Origin: Ascaphus truei
Lineage: Eukaryota > Chordata > Amphibia > Anura > Ascaphidae
NCBI GenBank assembly: GCA_036426205.1
Contig: WSYH01001183.1
Span: forward strand, 72,500-136,499
DNA: 64,000 nucleotides
Reading direction: 5' to 3'
Both the position numbers and the translations under genes were made by a program. The notes below the pieces were generated by a model. It saw only the letters and a program-made list of their open reading frames with translations. It was not told the origin of the DNA and ran no database searches. This document shows positions 54,622-64,000 of the stretch, piece after piece (positions within the stretch are counted from its first letter, which is position 1; each line of letters opens with the position of its first letter).

Positions 54622-55197
54622 TCAATCATTCACATAGTTGATAGGTGACAGCGGGACTACTACACCTGTAGTTGACAGCTGATGAGGCTGGAAATCGCTT
54701 AGGTACATGCAAGCTTGCTGGAATCTGTACGCGAAATCCGGCTCAGGCTGCAGGTATCCAGGCGGGGACAGACAGCAAGGGTTGCCGGTCACCAGGTATT
54801 CACTGACGGTCGGACCGTTATTGGAAGCTGGCGCTGTCGCTTGCGCATTGCTTGCCTGCGACTGACGTTTCTTAGTTGGTTTAAACATGACCTTTCGCCT
54901 TTTGAAGTCTCCATGATCAAAGGTATTGGAAAAATCTGGTGCTACACACCAATACCCTCCAATAACACCGGGATCAATACGAAAAAAACACGGATCGATA
55001 CATAACTTTTTCCTTATTGCATGCTTACACACATGAGCATCTGGTGAAAATTTGTAAAAGTCATAGTTTTCGATAAAATACTGATAAATTTGACCAACTG
55101 TTGCCATCTTGTCATCTGTTGCATTAATCGCAGCCCATATTAAATAAGCGTACGTTATATCAGGTTTTTGGCACACGGACTGCAGCGGTGCACTCAT
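54622..55197 (-). CDS. Intact divergent forkhead-domain protein (FoxJ1-like), single exon, 191 aa
   Basis: One uninterrupted frame from the ATG at 55197 (purine at -3) to a stop at 54622. Residues about 11-100 align with a forkhead (winged-helix) DNA-binding domain: KPDITYAYLIWAAI for KPPYSYATLI, VGQIYQYFIENYDFYK for helix 2, CKHAIRKKLCIDPCFFRI at the recognition helix, and GGYWCVAPDF ... FDHGDFKRRK at wing 2. The spacing and GGYW/FKRRK text most resemble FoxJ1. The recognition helix departs strongly: the NSIRHNL signature becomes HAIRKKL, so the base-contacting Asn and His are His and Lys. The C-terminal 80 residues are Gln/Pro/Ser-rich. It may be a retained gene, a recent retrocopy-like family member or a young pseudogene; frame integrity favours function. 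Confidence 0.72.
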   Translation of the reverse strand: MSAPLQSVCQKPDITYAYLIWAAINATDDKMATVGQIYQYFIENYDFYKFSPDAHVCKHAIRKKLCIDPCFFRIDPGVIGGYWCVAPDFSNTFDHGDFKRRKVMFKPTKKRQSQASNAQATAPASNNGPTVSEYLVTGNPCCLSPPGYLQPEPDFAYRFQQACMYLSDFQPHQLSTTGVVVPLSPINYVND

Positions 55198-55234
55198 CTC
55201 GGAACTCTCAGGACAATAGAACAGCAGACACTGC

Positions 55235-55545
55235 GCATTTAGTTTTTAATATGAAAAGCCTAAATTGATACATTATTGTAACTTCTTCAGTACCAAGGTC
55301 AATTTACAATAGACCAATGTGATATTTTTTTAAACACCTGCAAGTCGACACATTACTGAAGTGCATGCGCATTACAATTCATGAATATCTGCAAACTGGC
55401 GGATACGCGAAGAATTTCAACCAAATAAATCCGATCCATTATCAATAAACACATCAATAAACACATCAACCGCGGGTGACAAAGGTATGAATGCCACATG
55501 AATGCGGCATGAACACGGTGAAGTGCGTGGCATTCGGAAAAAATC
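55235..55545 (-). promoter_or_regulatory. Upstream region of the forkhead ORF, shared with 28005-28262
   Basis: A TATA-like TATTAAAAAC (minus strand, about 55242-55252) lies some 45-55 bp upstream of the ATG. Sequence 55285-55545 is repeated at 28005-28262. The ATTCATGAAT palindrome and CTGGCGGATACGCGAAGAAT are the best conserved parts. Promoter function is inference from position and conservation. Confidence 0.4.
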
Positions 55546-56001
55546 CCCGAAAAAATTCAGAGATGTCGGAGAATAAAAGGGGTCGCGGCTGTATAATAGA
55601 ATTAAATGAGGACTGCCAAAATGGCAGACTATTTATATATGAAAAAATGTGTATATATAGTATTATAAATTATGAAAAAATATATTAAAAAATATTAGCA
55701 ATTGGTATAGAAAGAAAAATTAATTAATTGAATGTGTGGCTCCCACCGGTGGATGCACTGGGGGGATATCTACAGAGAGAGAAAAAAACCTTAAAACAGC
55801 GCTCTAACGGAGACTTAAAATAATAATAACGTCCAAAAACAAAGTGAAAAGTGACTTAAAATATAAGAATATAAATATATATAAAGCGCAACACAAGTGC
55901 AAATAGTGAATAAAGAAATGCTGCTCAGAACCCTTGGAAGGATGGTTCACAGGAATCCCTCTTGCTGGAATGTGTGGAAGTTGAAGGGGAGCGCAACCCA
56001 A

Positions 56002-57212
56002 TCAATGGTGATATATGAAAATGAAAGAAGAAACAAAATAGTGCAACAATGTCTTGATGTGATATTTCAATTTCTGCAGAATTCTATATAATCAGGACTC
56101 ACATTTCTTCTGAAAAAATCACGCATGTAGCGCAAACTCAAGTGGGCAGTGGTCATGAGATAGGTGGGTAGTGATAACCTCTTTCTGTGCTTTGTAGTCT
56201 TGGGGATAGACAGGCTCACTGTGACTGCGTGTCACTCAGGATGAGAGGCAACCAACCACGTTTGGGGAAACGAAAAAGCCAAACATAGTGTGTACCAATA
56301 AAAGTATAACACTTTAATGACTAAAACCTTAAAGATGTATGCTTACATCAATAAAACCATATATCAGGCACATAAGAAAAGCAAACACTGCTTCCAAACT
56401 ATCACACCTCCGCACGGGTCTCCCGTCACGTCACTTCCGGTTCTCGGCAAATTCACTTCCGGTATCGCGGCACTTTCAAATTACACCGACAGAAGGGGAC
56501 ATCAAGTGTGGGCAGGTACAGGTGAGTAGCGTCAACAAGGCGCTTCCGACACTACGCGTTTCGCTGTCTGTCGGTTTGTCAGGAGTCTTTGATTCGCTTC
56601 ATAATCCCCTAGTTTTCATAGCAGTTCTCTCGCTCTCATTGGTTAATGAGCCAGCTAAGCTCTAGCCGTGATAGGCTTCTGTCAGCCAATGAGAGCGTTC
56701 TAAATACGGAACATAGTTAACCAGTCTATCAATCTCTGATGTAAATAAGCGAACTCACAACACAGTGTGTATAACTTTCATGCTAGCTCTACAGTCCCTC
56801 AGATATTTTAGGATTTTAGGTCAGTTTGTTTTTGATTTACATGATGTGGCACAACATCCTACATCATCCAAATAGGAAAGTTACAGATTAAAAAATACAG
56901 CCATCATGAAAAATATCTAATATCAGGTATATATCATGAAAAAGTTCTAATCTAAGGAATATAGGTATAACGGTATATAACAAATCCACATAAAAAAATA
57001 TATAAAAGAATATTATAATTACTAAGATACATATAATACTAGTCCTCATATATCTCATAATAAGACATAACAATCCCAAACATACATTTTAATATATGAG
57101 GAGAGAAAAGGAAAAGAGGAATAATAGATACAATATAAACTTTATCTCAAAGTTACAATATGATAAATTATTCCACATGTACAATAAAACTGAAAGTATA
57201 TATATATATATA
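56002..57212 (-). repeat. 1.2-kb dispersed repeat R1, copy 2
   Basis: Direct copy of 44049-45256. It carries a decayed minus-strand hammerhead-like motif at about 56546-56586 (box CTGACAA). Preceded by AT-rich DNA (55560-56000) with no gene, followed by repeat R2 copy 2. Confidence 0.75.
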
Positions 57213-57216
57213 TATG

Positions 57217-57413
57217 AACTAACAAAACAAGAAAAAGCAGCGCCTCAATGGGTTTAAATAGTGATCAAAATCTTATATATGGTGTTAATATCAAATAATA
57301 ATATGATTAGTGTCAGTGCCTGCGTGTAAAACAATAAACATATATTCAATTAAATATCTTGGAATAAATGCAGTACAGTAATGTGCAAAAAGAAAATGAA
57401 AATAAAATAAAGT
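57217..57413. repeat. Dispersed repeat R2, copy 2
   Basis: Matches 50905-51103. At its right end this copy continues with ACAATCCTTTGTGAAATAG, whereas copy 1 is joined directly to truncated PLE-5. Confidence 0.8.
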
Positions 57414-57879
57414 GAAAAAACAATCCTTTGTGAAATAGTTCGTCAATGAAATTAATGACGTAGGTGCAGGGGGTCTCTGGCTGCTCTCAAGAGGATGAAC
57501 CACATCCTATGGAATCTGTAGAGGAGAAAGAGAAGAGAGCGCACGCCCCATAGTATAAAACTGTATATTTAATGATGGGAAGGGGCAGGGGGGGGAAGAA
57601 TTTCACTCACAAGGGTAAAGAAGTTAAAAGCATGTCGTGATTATATCACCACCATCCGGTATCTTTGCTTGTCTCTGATGTCCGTCAGTCTCTGGATGAA
57701 GGAGGATCCGTGATCATCAGGATGTTTCAGAGCGTGGAAGAAGTACATCGGAATCGTGTTGGAGTCCTCAGAGAATCTCCTAGCTGTATGGCCTCAAGCT
57801 GTTAGATGCACGAACCGGCCTGTTCATGCGCACACGTGATGACGTAATGTCCGTACGTGACGTATTGCGTAATGATGCT

Positions 57880-57921
57880 CCCTGACGCGTTTCGTCACAC
57901 TCGGGCGACTTTCTCAAAGGG
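57880..57921 (-). ncRNA. Hammerhead-type ribozyme motif (U3/A8 variant), PLE-6
   Basis: Minus strand: stem I CCCT/AGGG, box TTGAGAA, stem II GTCGC/GTGAC, GAAACGCGUC. Located about 1.3 kb beyond the nuclease stop codon, near the element 3' end. Confidence 0.58.
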
Positions 57922-58608
57922 TGATGGGAAGGGGCTGAACTCATGGAGTATATATACACTATTGGTAACATAGCAACCCCTAGAACAGCTGAACGTGATG
58001 TTACATTAAAGAAAGCTTAATCAACTATTGAAAACCACAATAGTGACTATACATAAGCCAATAAAAGGAATAAATAACCAAATTATATATATCAGTGGGC
58101 TTATAACAGAAATTGTGTGTATTACGGAAGGAATAGACATTTACTGATGAAATTAAAAATAAAAAATGCAATGGAATCAATACCACTGTATATTAAAGAG
58201 AAAATATGAATGATAAATGAAATAAATGTATAATTAAATATATATTATTAATAAATTTGTCTATATTTAAAATATATGTATATAATTAAATATATGTACG
58301 TATCTCTCTATGGTGGTTTCCAAAAAGGTATGATCATATTACTGCTGAACTGTATAATGTCAATACTGAAAGTTATATCAGAGACTCGATATTGACAACA
58401 CACTATATTGAACAGTGTGGTCAGAATGGACTAAAACTCTATATACTCATTACTACAAATCGATTGAATGAAAATCCATTAAATAAAAAACATAGAATAA
58501 AACATTGAATGAAATACATTGAATACAAAACAAGGGGGTGAATGGAGAGGAAGACATATATCAAATATTCGAAGCATAATCAATAGGTATACCCATTTTC
58601 ATACCTGA

Positions 58609-58616
<8 letters not shown>

Positions 58617-58667
<51 letters not shown>
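58617..58667. repeat. (TA)n microsatellite in PLE-6 3' region
   Basis: About 24 TA units; the corresponding site in PLE-5 (51825-51855) has a shorter run. Confidence 0.95.
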
Positions 58668-58668
<1 letters not shown>

Positions 58669-59234
58669 GTATATACATACATACATATATAATACATGTA
58701 CCAATGTAACAGACACATAATATAATATTATTTGGGGCAAATCATGTCAAGAAAAGAGGGAGGGGAAGACTATTATGTGTGAACTATAAAGTGAATAATA
58801 TTATTTAACTAATGTGTTAGGTGTGCAACTAATGAAATGTAGGCTCAGTACTAGAAAAGTGTGTGTATATGTGAATATGGAGTAACATGTGAATTTTTAA
58901 TGTATAAAAACTGTTAAACCAAATTTATGTTCAAACGTGAACGTGTGTAGGAATTTACTATGTGATATGTGTTAACATATTAGAAGTGATGTATATTGTA
59001 AAAAACAAATATACATATATTATAAAGGATATATATTAAAAATTAGTGTGTTCTAATATTTGGTAGAACAGGACAATATATAAACACATAATGGTTATAA
59101 GTGAATAAACTTTCACATGTAACGAGTGCCAGCTACCAAGATCAGGAAAAGATCTAGGAGAGACCTGTACAAATAGATGACAGAGGACTGCAGAGGAGAT
59201 TAGAAATCAGGGAGGCAATACCCATCCGAAGGAA

Positions 59235-59900
59235 TCAGACCAACGTGCTAACATCAAGACATTCATTTAGTCCACCAGGGCTCAGGGTGCCCAACTGGTG
59301 GATCCAAAATGTTTCCCGTTTACAGAGGGTCTTGAATCGATCGCCCCCTAGACCACTAGGAGAAAGGCTCTCAAGTCCCATGATGGTCATGGACTTGGGA
59401 TCCTGGTTATGTCTAAATTTGAAGTGTTGTGAAACACTATGTGTGTTTAATCCTTTTATGACATTTCTCCTGTGCTCCAGGAAGCGAGTACCCAAGGACC
59501 TAGTGGTGCGACCAACATATTGTTGACCGCAACCACACTGGATAAGATAAATGATGTAGGTACTTAAACAGTTAATAGAACTTGTAATGAGATGTGTTGT
59601 CCCTCTGATAGCTGAAGAAAATTGGGATTTATTTAGAATGTGTCTGCATGTAATGCATCTACTGCATCCACATTTATGATTCCCAACAGGGCCCCTACTA
59701 GAAAGTGTAGATGATTGAACTGTCTTAAGTTTGGTAGGGGCCAGGATACTTTTGATGCTTCTTGCCTTCCTATATACTATAGAGGCTTTTTCTGGCAGGA
59801 AGGACCCCAGATGGGGATCACACTTTAGGATGCTCCAATGATTGTTGAGGATTTTATCAATGGATCTAGAGGACTGATTATATGTGGTAATAAACCTCAC
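59235..59900 (-). CDS. PLE-6 C-terminal frame: linker and GIY-YIG endonuclease
   Basis: 221-codon open frame. After the SIDKILNNHWSILKCDP thumb/linker text comes a Cys-rich linker, CGCSRCITCRHI (about residues 79-90), then the GIY-YIG nuclease: YIIYLIQCGCG, QQYVGRTTRSL, RFLEHRRN, and the C-terminal KRETFWIHQLGTL block. The Arg of GRT and the Glu of LEH, needed for catalysis in this family, are present. It overlaps the end of the RT frame by a few bases in another frame, so one frameshift separates them. The nuclease makes the target nick used to prime reverse transcription. Confidence 0.85.
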   Translation of the reverse strand: MRFITTYNQSSRSIDKILNNHWSILKCDPHLGSFLPEKASIVYRKARSIKSILAPTKLKTVQSSTLSSRGPVGNHKCGCSRCITCRHILNKSQFSSAIRGTTHLITSSINCLSTYIIYLIQCGCGQQYVGRTTRSLGTRFLEHRRNVIKGLNTHSVSQHFKFRHNQDPKSMTIMGLESLSPSGLGGDRFKTLCKRETFWIHQLGTLSPGGLNECLDVSTLV

Positions 59901-61096
59901 AGTGGATGAATCGGTCTTAAATGATTCTCTCGGAGCATCATAACTGTGCGTATAGCCTTCTTGTATTTAATTTTGGACTTATTGAGTAAGTCTATCCTGT
60001 CCATAGAACCAACTTTGCTGAGGGAGTCGGACACCAGAACGGGATCATAACCCTTGGACAATAATTTTTCCCCAAGTATATCACACTGACTCAAAAAATC
60101 AATATCTCTGGTGCGGTTTCTACGTAATCTGTGAAACTGCCCCAGAGGAATATTGTTGAGCCACCGTTTGTGGTGATTACTGGACGCATGAACATAGCTG
60201 TTAACAGATACAGGCTTAAAGTGGGTGGTAGTGATGATATTGTAGTCTGGATCTGCTGTAAGGACTAAATCAAGAAATATTGTTGATACTGCATCAATAG
60301 CAAATGTATATTTGAGTCCAAATTGGTTATCGCTGAAGGAACTTAAAATACTAGAGAACACTGACTCTTCACCATCCCAAATGATAATGATATCATCTAT
60401 GAAACGGCCGTAGTACACGAGGCCAGCCCCAAGCTGTTGGTTAAGCCATACAAATGTCTCTTCCCAGTGACCCATGAAGAGATTGGCGTAGCTGAGAGCG
60501 AACCTCGTGCCCATTGCCGTTCCACAGATTTGTAAATGAAAAGTGTCATCAAATAAAAAATAATTGTGCGTTAAAATGAAATGAATACTTTGCAGGATAA
60601 AGTGTTTGTGTTTATCTGGAAATGATAAGTCCTTGTCAAGCCAATATTTGATGGCCTCAATCCCCCTGGCATGGTCAATGCATGTGTAAAGGGATGCCAC
60701 ATCACATGTGGCCCATAGATAGGTGGGCTTCCATTTGATATCTGAGACCGAGTCGATGACATGGAGCGTGTCCCTAATATGTGACCTGAGCTGAGCTACA
60801 AAGGGTTGAAGATAATAATCAACATACTGGGAAAGGCCCGATGTCATCGACTCGATCCCAGAAACAATGGGCCTACCAGGGGGATTGAGCAAGGACTTGT
60901 GAATTTTAGGTAAGTGATAAAAGATGGGATTGCGTGGATGTGAAGTAAATAAAAATTTAAATTCCAATTTAGAAATAATACCATCCCCCAGTGCATTGGT
61001 GAGAAGTTCCTTCAGCAACAATTGATAGTTATCAACCGGATCAGATTCCAACACTGTGTACGAGGCCATGTCACCCAGGAGTCTGCGTGCCTCCAT
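59897..61096 (-). CDS. PLE-6 reverse transcriptase core frame
   Basis: 399-codon frame. Motifs in order: FYHLPKIHKSLLNPPGRPIV, ATCDVASLYTCI (first catalytic Asp), GTAMGTRFALSYANLFMG (usually GTAMGTxxAPxYANL, so the Pro is Ala-Leu here), the catalytic RFIDDIIIIW at about 60384-60410, FLDLVL and IPLGQFHRLRRN. Only frame changes at its two ends separate it from the N-terminal and nuclease frames. PLE RTs are related to telomerase and use the nicked target as primer. The active-site Asp pair is intact. Confidence 0.85.
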   Translation of the reverse strand: MEARRLLGDMASYTVLESDPVDNYQLLLKELLTNALGDGIISKLEFKFLFTSHPRNPIFYHLPKIHKSLLNPPGRPIVSGIESMTSGLSQYVDYYLQPFVAQLRSHIRDTLHVIDSVSDIKWKPTYLWATCDVASLYTCIDHARGIEAIKYWLDKDLSFPDKHKHFILQSIHFILTHNYFLFDDTFHLQICGTAMGTRFALSYANLFMGHWEETFVWLNQQLGAGLVYYGRFIDDIIIIWDGEESVFSSILSSFSDNQFGLKYTFAIDAVSTIFLDLVLTADPDYNIITTTHFKPVSVNSYVHASSNHHKRWLNNIPLGQFHRLRRNRTRDIDFLSQCDILGEKLLSKGYDPVLVSDSLSKVGSMDRIDLLNKSKIKYKKAIRTVMMLRENHLRPIHPL

Positions 61097-61961
61097 GAGA
61101 TATGCAGTGAAGTCCTGGATGACTATGCCCCGCCCTTGTCGGCCTGTCGTATGACAATGTCATGATTAGAACTTAATATGTTCAATGCGTCCAGTTCACT
61201 AGTAGTTAAATTGTTTCTAATCTTGGTGGACTTGGAACACAGTGACTCAAAGTCACGGAGTACAAGATTATAAAATGTGTCCACAAATCCACCCTTGGAC
61301 TGATATGGGAAAAAGACTGACCTGGGTCTGAAAGGTGAGTGCATAATGCTCAAATCTTCCTCCAGGTCTATGTCCACGGAGCTGATTGGATGAATAGACA
61401 ACTCAAAGTTGTCAATATGTTCTTGTGATCCAGAAGTGGAACCCGACTCCCTCAGGAGAGATGTTAAAGCCTCAATGCAAATTTCTTCCTGCGTATTGAA
61501 AATAGAAACAGGATTGGTTATTTTAGCATTTGTTTCCTGAATATTGTAATACCTCTTCAAAGTAATTTTTCTAATAAAATTATTTAAATCTATAAACATT
61601 TGGAATGCATTAGGACCTGTATTGGGGGCAAAGGACAAACCCCTCTCTAACAATGATGTTTCATGTGTAGATAAAGGTGAAGATGAAAGATTGATGATGT
61701 TACTAACTGTGGGTTGTGCTATTCTTCGTCTGTTTTCCTTCTTCCTCTGGACAACCCTCCTTGCTCTAACTCCTCTGCTCCTCTTTTTCCCTGACCAGAT
61801 GGTCTGTTTGGGGCCTCACTGTCCCAAGGGGGGTATGGTTTGTCCACGTCTTTCCCTTTGGTTCTCTTTTCCTGTCTTGGAGTTTTGTCTAAAAAATGTG
61901 TAGATTTTTGTATCATTTTAGGATCTTTAGATCTGGCACCCTTACCATTGTTGGTAAACAC
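61097..61961 (-). pseudogene. PLE-6 N-terminal region
   Basis: Two frames, 61719-61961 and 61123-61653, carry the upstream part: a basic, Lys/Arg-rich start (FTNNGKGARSKDPK), then LERGLSFAPNTGPNAF, FRPRSVFFPYQSKGGF and IVIRQADKGGA, the beginning of the RT fingers. A frame change lies near 61655-61720, and another near 61100-61123 before the RT core. Equivalent N-terminal text is found in PLE-3 at 42383-42860. Confidence 0.75.
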
Positions 61962-61965
61962 CTCA

Positions 61966-62379
61966 TCAGGCGGTGGTTATTCGGTCCTCGAGGTGGAACC
62001 TCTTCCAGAAGACATCCAGGGAAGAGACACCCCTGATGTGCAGGGTGTGAATGGGGGGTTTACCAACAATGAACTCTATCAGTTTTTCAACCGGCTTGGG
62101 TAGATTGATGTTGAGCGCTTCCGACTTGGCCTGGTTAATTTTAAACACCGACACCAAGCTGAAAGTTCCCAAGATCGCAAAGACGTTGGGCAAGGAGGTG
62201 AGGGGTTTTGACAGTGTCAAGATTACATCGTCTGCGTATAACGCTACTTTATGTTGCTGCTCCCCTATATCTATCCCTGTTATATCTGGGCTTGCTCTGA
62301 TATGAGCCGCTAACGGTTCTATGCAGAGGGCAAATATTAAAGGGGAACCCTTGGTGTCGCACCCTTGCAGTGGGACCAT
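61966..62379 (-). pseudogene. L1-clade ORF2 continuation: RT palm with YADD, frameshifted and truncated
   Basis: A different frame from the upstream part. Contains PLIFALCIEPLAAHIR, VALYADDVILTLSKP (catalytic YADD at about 62230-62245) and FKINQAKSEALNIN (thumb). It ends at about 61966 where PLE-6 begins. Together with the upstream frame this would be a nearly complete RT, broken once. Confidence 0.8.
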
Positions 62380-63994
62380 TGTAAAGGGCTAGTATTGCCT
62401 CTAGGAGGCGCCCCCCGAACCCAAACGCCCCCAGCGTCTCCCTGAGGAAGGGCCAGTCAATCCTATCAAAGGCCTTTTCGGCGTCCGGACTCAACAACAT
62501 AGACGGAATACTTTTCTTTTTTGCCAGATCAATCAAATCTACAATTCGTCTAGTATTGTCTGCCGCCTGCCTGCCCTCAATAAAGCCTACTTGATCCGGG
62601 TGAATCAGCCCCGGAAGGACAATGCCCACCCTGTTAGCTAGCAATTTTGAGAAGATTTTAATGTCGGAATTGATCAGGGTTATTGGCCGGTAGCTCTTTA
62701 TGTCTGCCGGGTCCTTACCGGGTTTGTGGATCACAGAGATAGACGCCTGGAGCATCTGCGCCGGGAGGGGCTCTCCTGCTAGAATCTCATTAAATAGAGT
62801 CAGCAAGTGGGGAGCCAGAATCTTGACAAATTTTTTATAATATAAATTTGAAAATCCGTCTGGACCAGGGGCTTTAGCGGGTTTAAGGGACTTCATTACC
62901 TCTATTACTTCCTCAAGGGTGAAGTCGCCCTGGAGTGCCTCCCTATCCTCTCTGCTCAAGGTAGGCAGATTTGCCTCTTTTAGGAATATGTTCAAAGTTG
63001 CTGCGGTCTTTTGTGTGTGGCTGACCTTATCTCCGTCGTATAATGTGGCGTAATAATTCTTAAACACCTCCACTATTTGTCGAGGATCAGAGGTAAGGTC
63101 CCCCCCCTGAGATTTGATGGATGCTATTCGAAAATTTGGAAGCTTGTTTCGGAGTTTATTGGCCAATAGGGTATCTGGCTTGTTGGCTTTCTCATAGAAT
63201 CTGCGCTTTGACCACGCCAACTCCTTCTCGGCCTGAGAGGACAGGACCAGGTTAAGTTTAATTTTAGTGTCGCTCAATTCTTTCCAAACCAATTTATCTT
63301 TATGCGTTTTGTGTTGAGCCGTGAGATGTGCCAATTTCTCCCGTAGCTCTTTTACTTTCGCCTCTTTTGCTCTCTTTCTTTTTCCTGCTATGGACATCAA
63401 CACCCCCCTCATGGTAGCCTTATGGGCCTCCCAGAGCGTGGATTGAGCCGACACACTGCCTTTGTTGTCCTTAAAATATTCTTGGATTCGCTCACCAATC
63501 TCTTTTGAAGTTACGGGGCATTTAAGGAGGAGTTCGTTGAGCTTCCAGTTTGCTCCAGGTCTGTCTAAGGCGTCTAATGTGCACCGCAGCTCTACCGGTG
63601 CATGGTCGGACCACGAGATTCCATGGATCTTTGTGTGCCCTACCACCGGAACCACTCTATTGGATACCAGGAGGCAATCTATCCGACTGTAACGATTGTG
63701 CGGGTGGGAATAAAAGGTATATTCCCGTGCATTAGGATGTTGTTCCCGCCAGATATCAATTAGCTGACAGTCTTGCATCCCCTTATGTATGGTTAGTACG
63801 TCCTGTTTGTGGGATGGGTTAGGTCTCGTACATCTGTCCAGGTCAGAGTCTAGTGTGCGGTTAAGATCGCCTGCTATGAAGATATGTCCCTTCGCGACAT
63901 TGTGTAATTTATTAAAGAACTGTGTAAAGAATGTAGTGCTCGTCTCGCATGGGGCGTAGACTGACGCTAATGTAAGAGGTTGACTTTGTATCAT
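62370..63994 (-). CDS. L1-clade ORF2: APE-type endonuclease and reverse transcriptase (partial)
   Basis: Uninterrupted frame of about 540 codons, entering from beyond the window edge. Endonuclease motifs: FIAGDLNRTLDSDLDR (about 63860), YSRIDCLLVSNRV, and WSDHAPVELRC with the catalytic SDH (about 63600-63625). A Lys-rich linker follows. RT motifs: KAPGPDGFSNLYYKKF (62845-62895), IKSYRPITLINSDIKIFSKLLANR (62640-62715; key residues only), GFIEGRQAADNTRR and LLSPDAEKAFDRIDW with the first catalytic Asp (about 62460-62505). The text agrees with L1/Tx1-group ORF2 of amphibians and fish. A frameshift near 62370-62400 ends this frame before the YADD block. Confidence 0.85.
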
Positions 63995-64000
63995 CCCCGT

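Larger units (their letters stand above)
57525..61963 (-). mobile_element. Penelope-like element PLE-6, nearly complete
   Basis: Minus-strand element with an N-terminal region, RT, linker and GIY-YIG nuclease in four consecutive frames (61961 to 59235), then a 1.7-kb AT-rich 3' region ending with a hammerhead motif at 57880-57921 and the terminal GAGAGCGCACGCCCCATAG sequence. Its 5' end abuts the L1-clade LINE at about 61964. It is the best preserved PLE here and the reference for the fragments at 47232, 51104 and 52503. Confidence 0.85.
61966..64000 (-). mobile_element. L1-clade LINE (ORF2), partial
   Basis: Minus-strand ORF2 continuing beyond the right window edge. It carries an endonuclease domain and most of the RT, then stops at the PLE-6 junction. 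The 3' end of the LINE is not found on the other side of PLE-6 (before 57525), so either it was truncated there or was deleted. Confidence 0.85.

Noticed and set aside
1..64000. CRISPR arrays, operons, tRNA or rRNA genes
   Set aside because: No spaced identical repeats, bacterial gene organisation or recognisable structural RNA genes were seen; the sequence is vertebrate repeat DNA.

Overview
The window reads as intergenic heterochromatin-like DNA from a large, transposon-rich vertebrate genome, most likely an amphibian (anuran). The clues are the mix of families: Sushi-type chromodomain Ty3/gypsy elements, Ty3/gypsy elements with the GMR1-type integrase-before-RT order, BEL/Pao, at least six Penelope-like elements (PLEs) with GIY-YIG endonucleases, an L1-clade LINE, an L2/CR1-like LINE, and short inverted-repeat DNA elements. 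There are no bacterial signals, no rRNA or tRNA genes that I can see, and only one gene-like ORF that does not belong to a transposon. The species call is inference from family composition.

Layout. 1-3813: a minus-strand Sushi-like gypsy element cut by the window start. 3814-8040: mostly unassigned DNA with one MITE, a CA microsatellite and AT-rich repeats. 8040-24113: a three-level nest. A degenerate PLE is split at 9253/21480 by a minus-strand BEL/Pao element (5-bp target duplication ATAAG), which is itself split by a complete plus-strand Sushi-like gypsy (12814-18758, 908-bp LTRs, target duplication CTGTA). Two tandem MITEs sit in the BEL 3' LTR. 24600-27840: a gag-protease fragment and long LTR of a GMR1-like element. 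28265-40366: a second GMR1-like element (minus strand) with domain order gag-PR-IN-RT-RNaseH, broken by a PLE (about 28976-30975), by a 3.6-kb plus-strand GMR1-like derivative (31776-35375, target duplication CTGTG) and by an L2-like LINE (about 35990-37310). 40700-53060: PLE copies and their terminal pieces in both orientations, a 1.2-kb dispersed repeat, and a 1.4-kb G-rich purine tract. 54622-55197: an intact 191-codon forkhead-domain ORF. 55280-57415: repeats shared with earlier parts of the window. 57525-61963: the best preserved PLE. 61966-64000: an L1-clade LINE with endonuclease and RT domains.

The points most worth attention are: (1) the intact, very divergent FoxJ1-like forkhead ORF, whose upstream sequence occurs a second time without the ORF at 28005-28262; (2) hammerhead-ribozyme-like motifs at PLE termini, several with a paired C3-to-U and G8-to-A change in the catalytic core; (3) a perfect 9-nt match between the LTR and the sequence directly behind the 5' LTR of the Sushi-like element, which fits the Tf1/Sushi self-priming mechanism; and (4) the clean nested insertions with target duplications, which give a relative chronology. 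Almost all transposon ORFs carry frameshifts or stops, so the genes listed are mainly pseudogenes. Alignments were made by eye, so boundaries without a stated target duplication are approximate.
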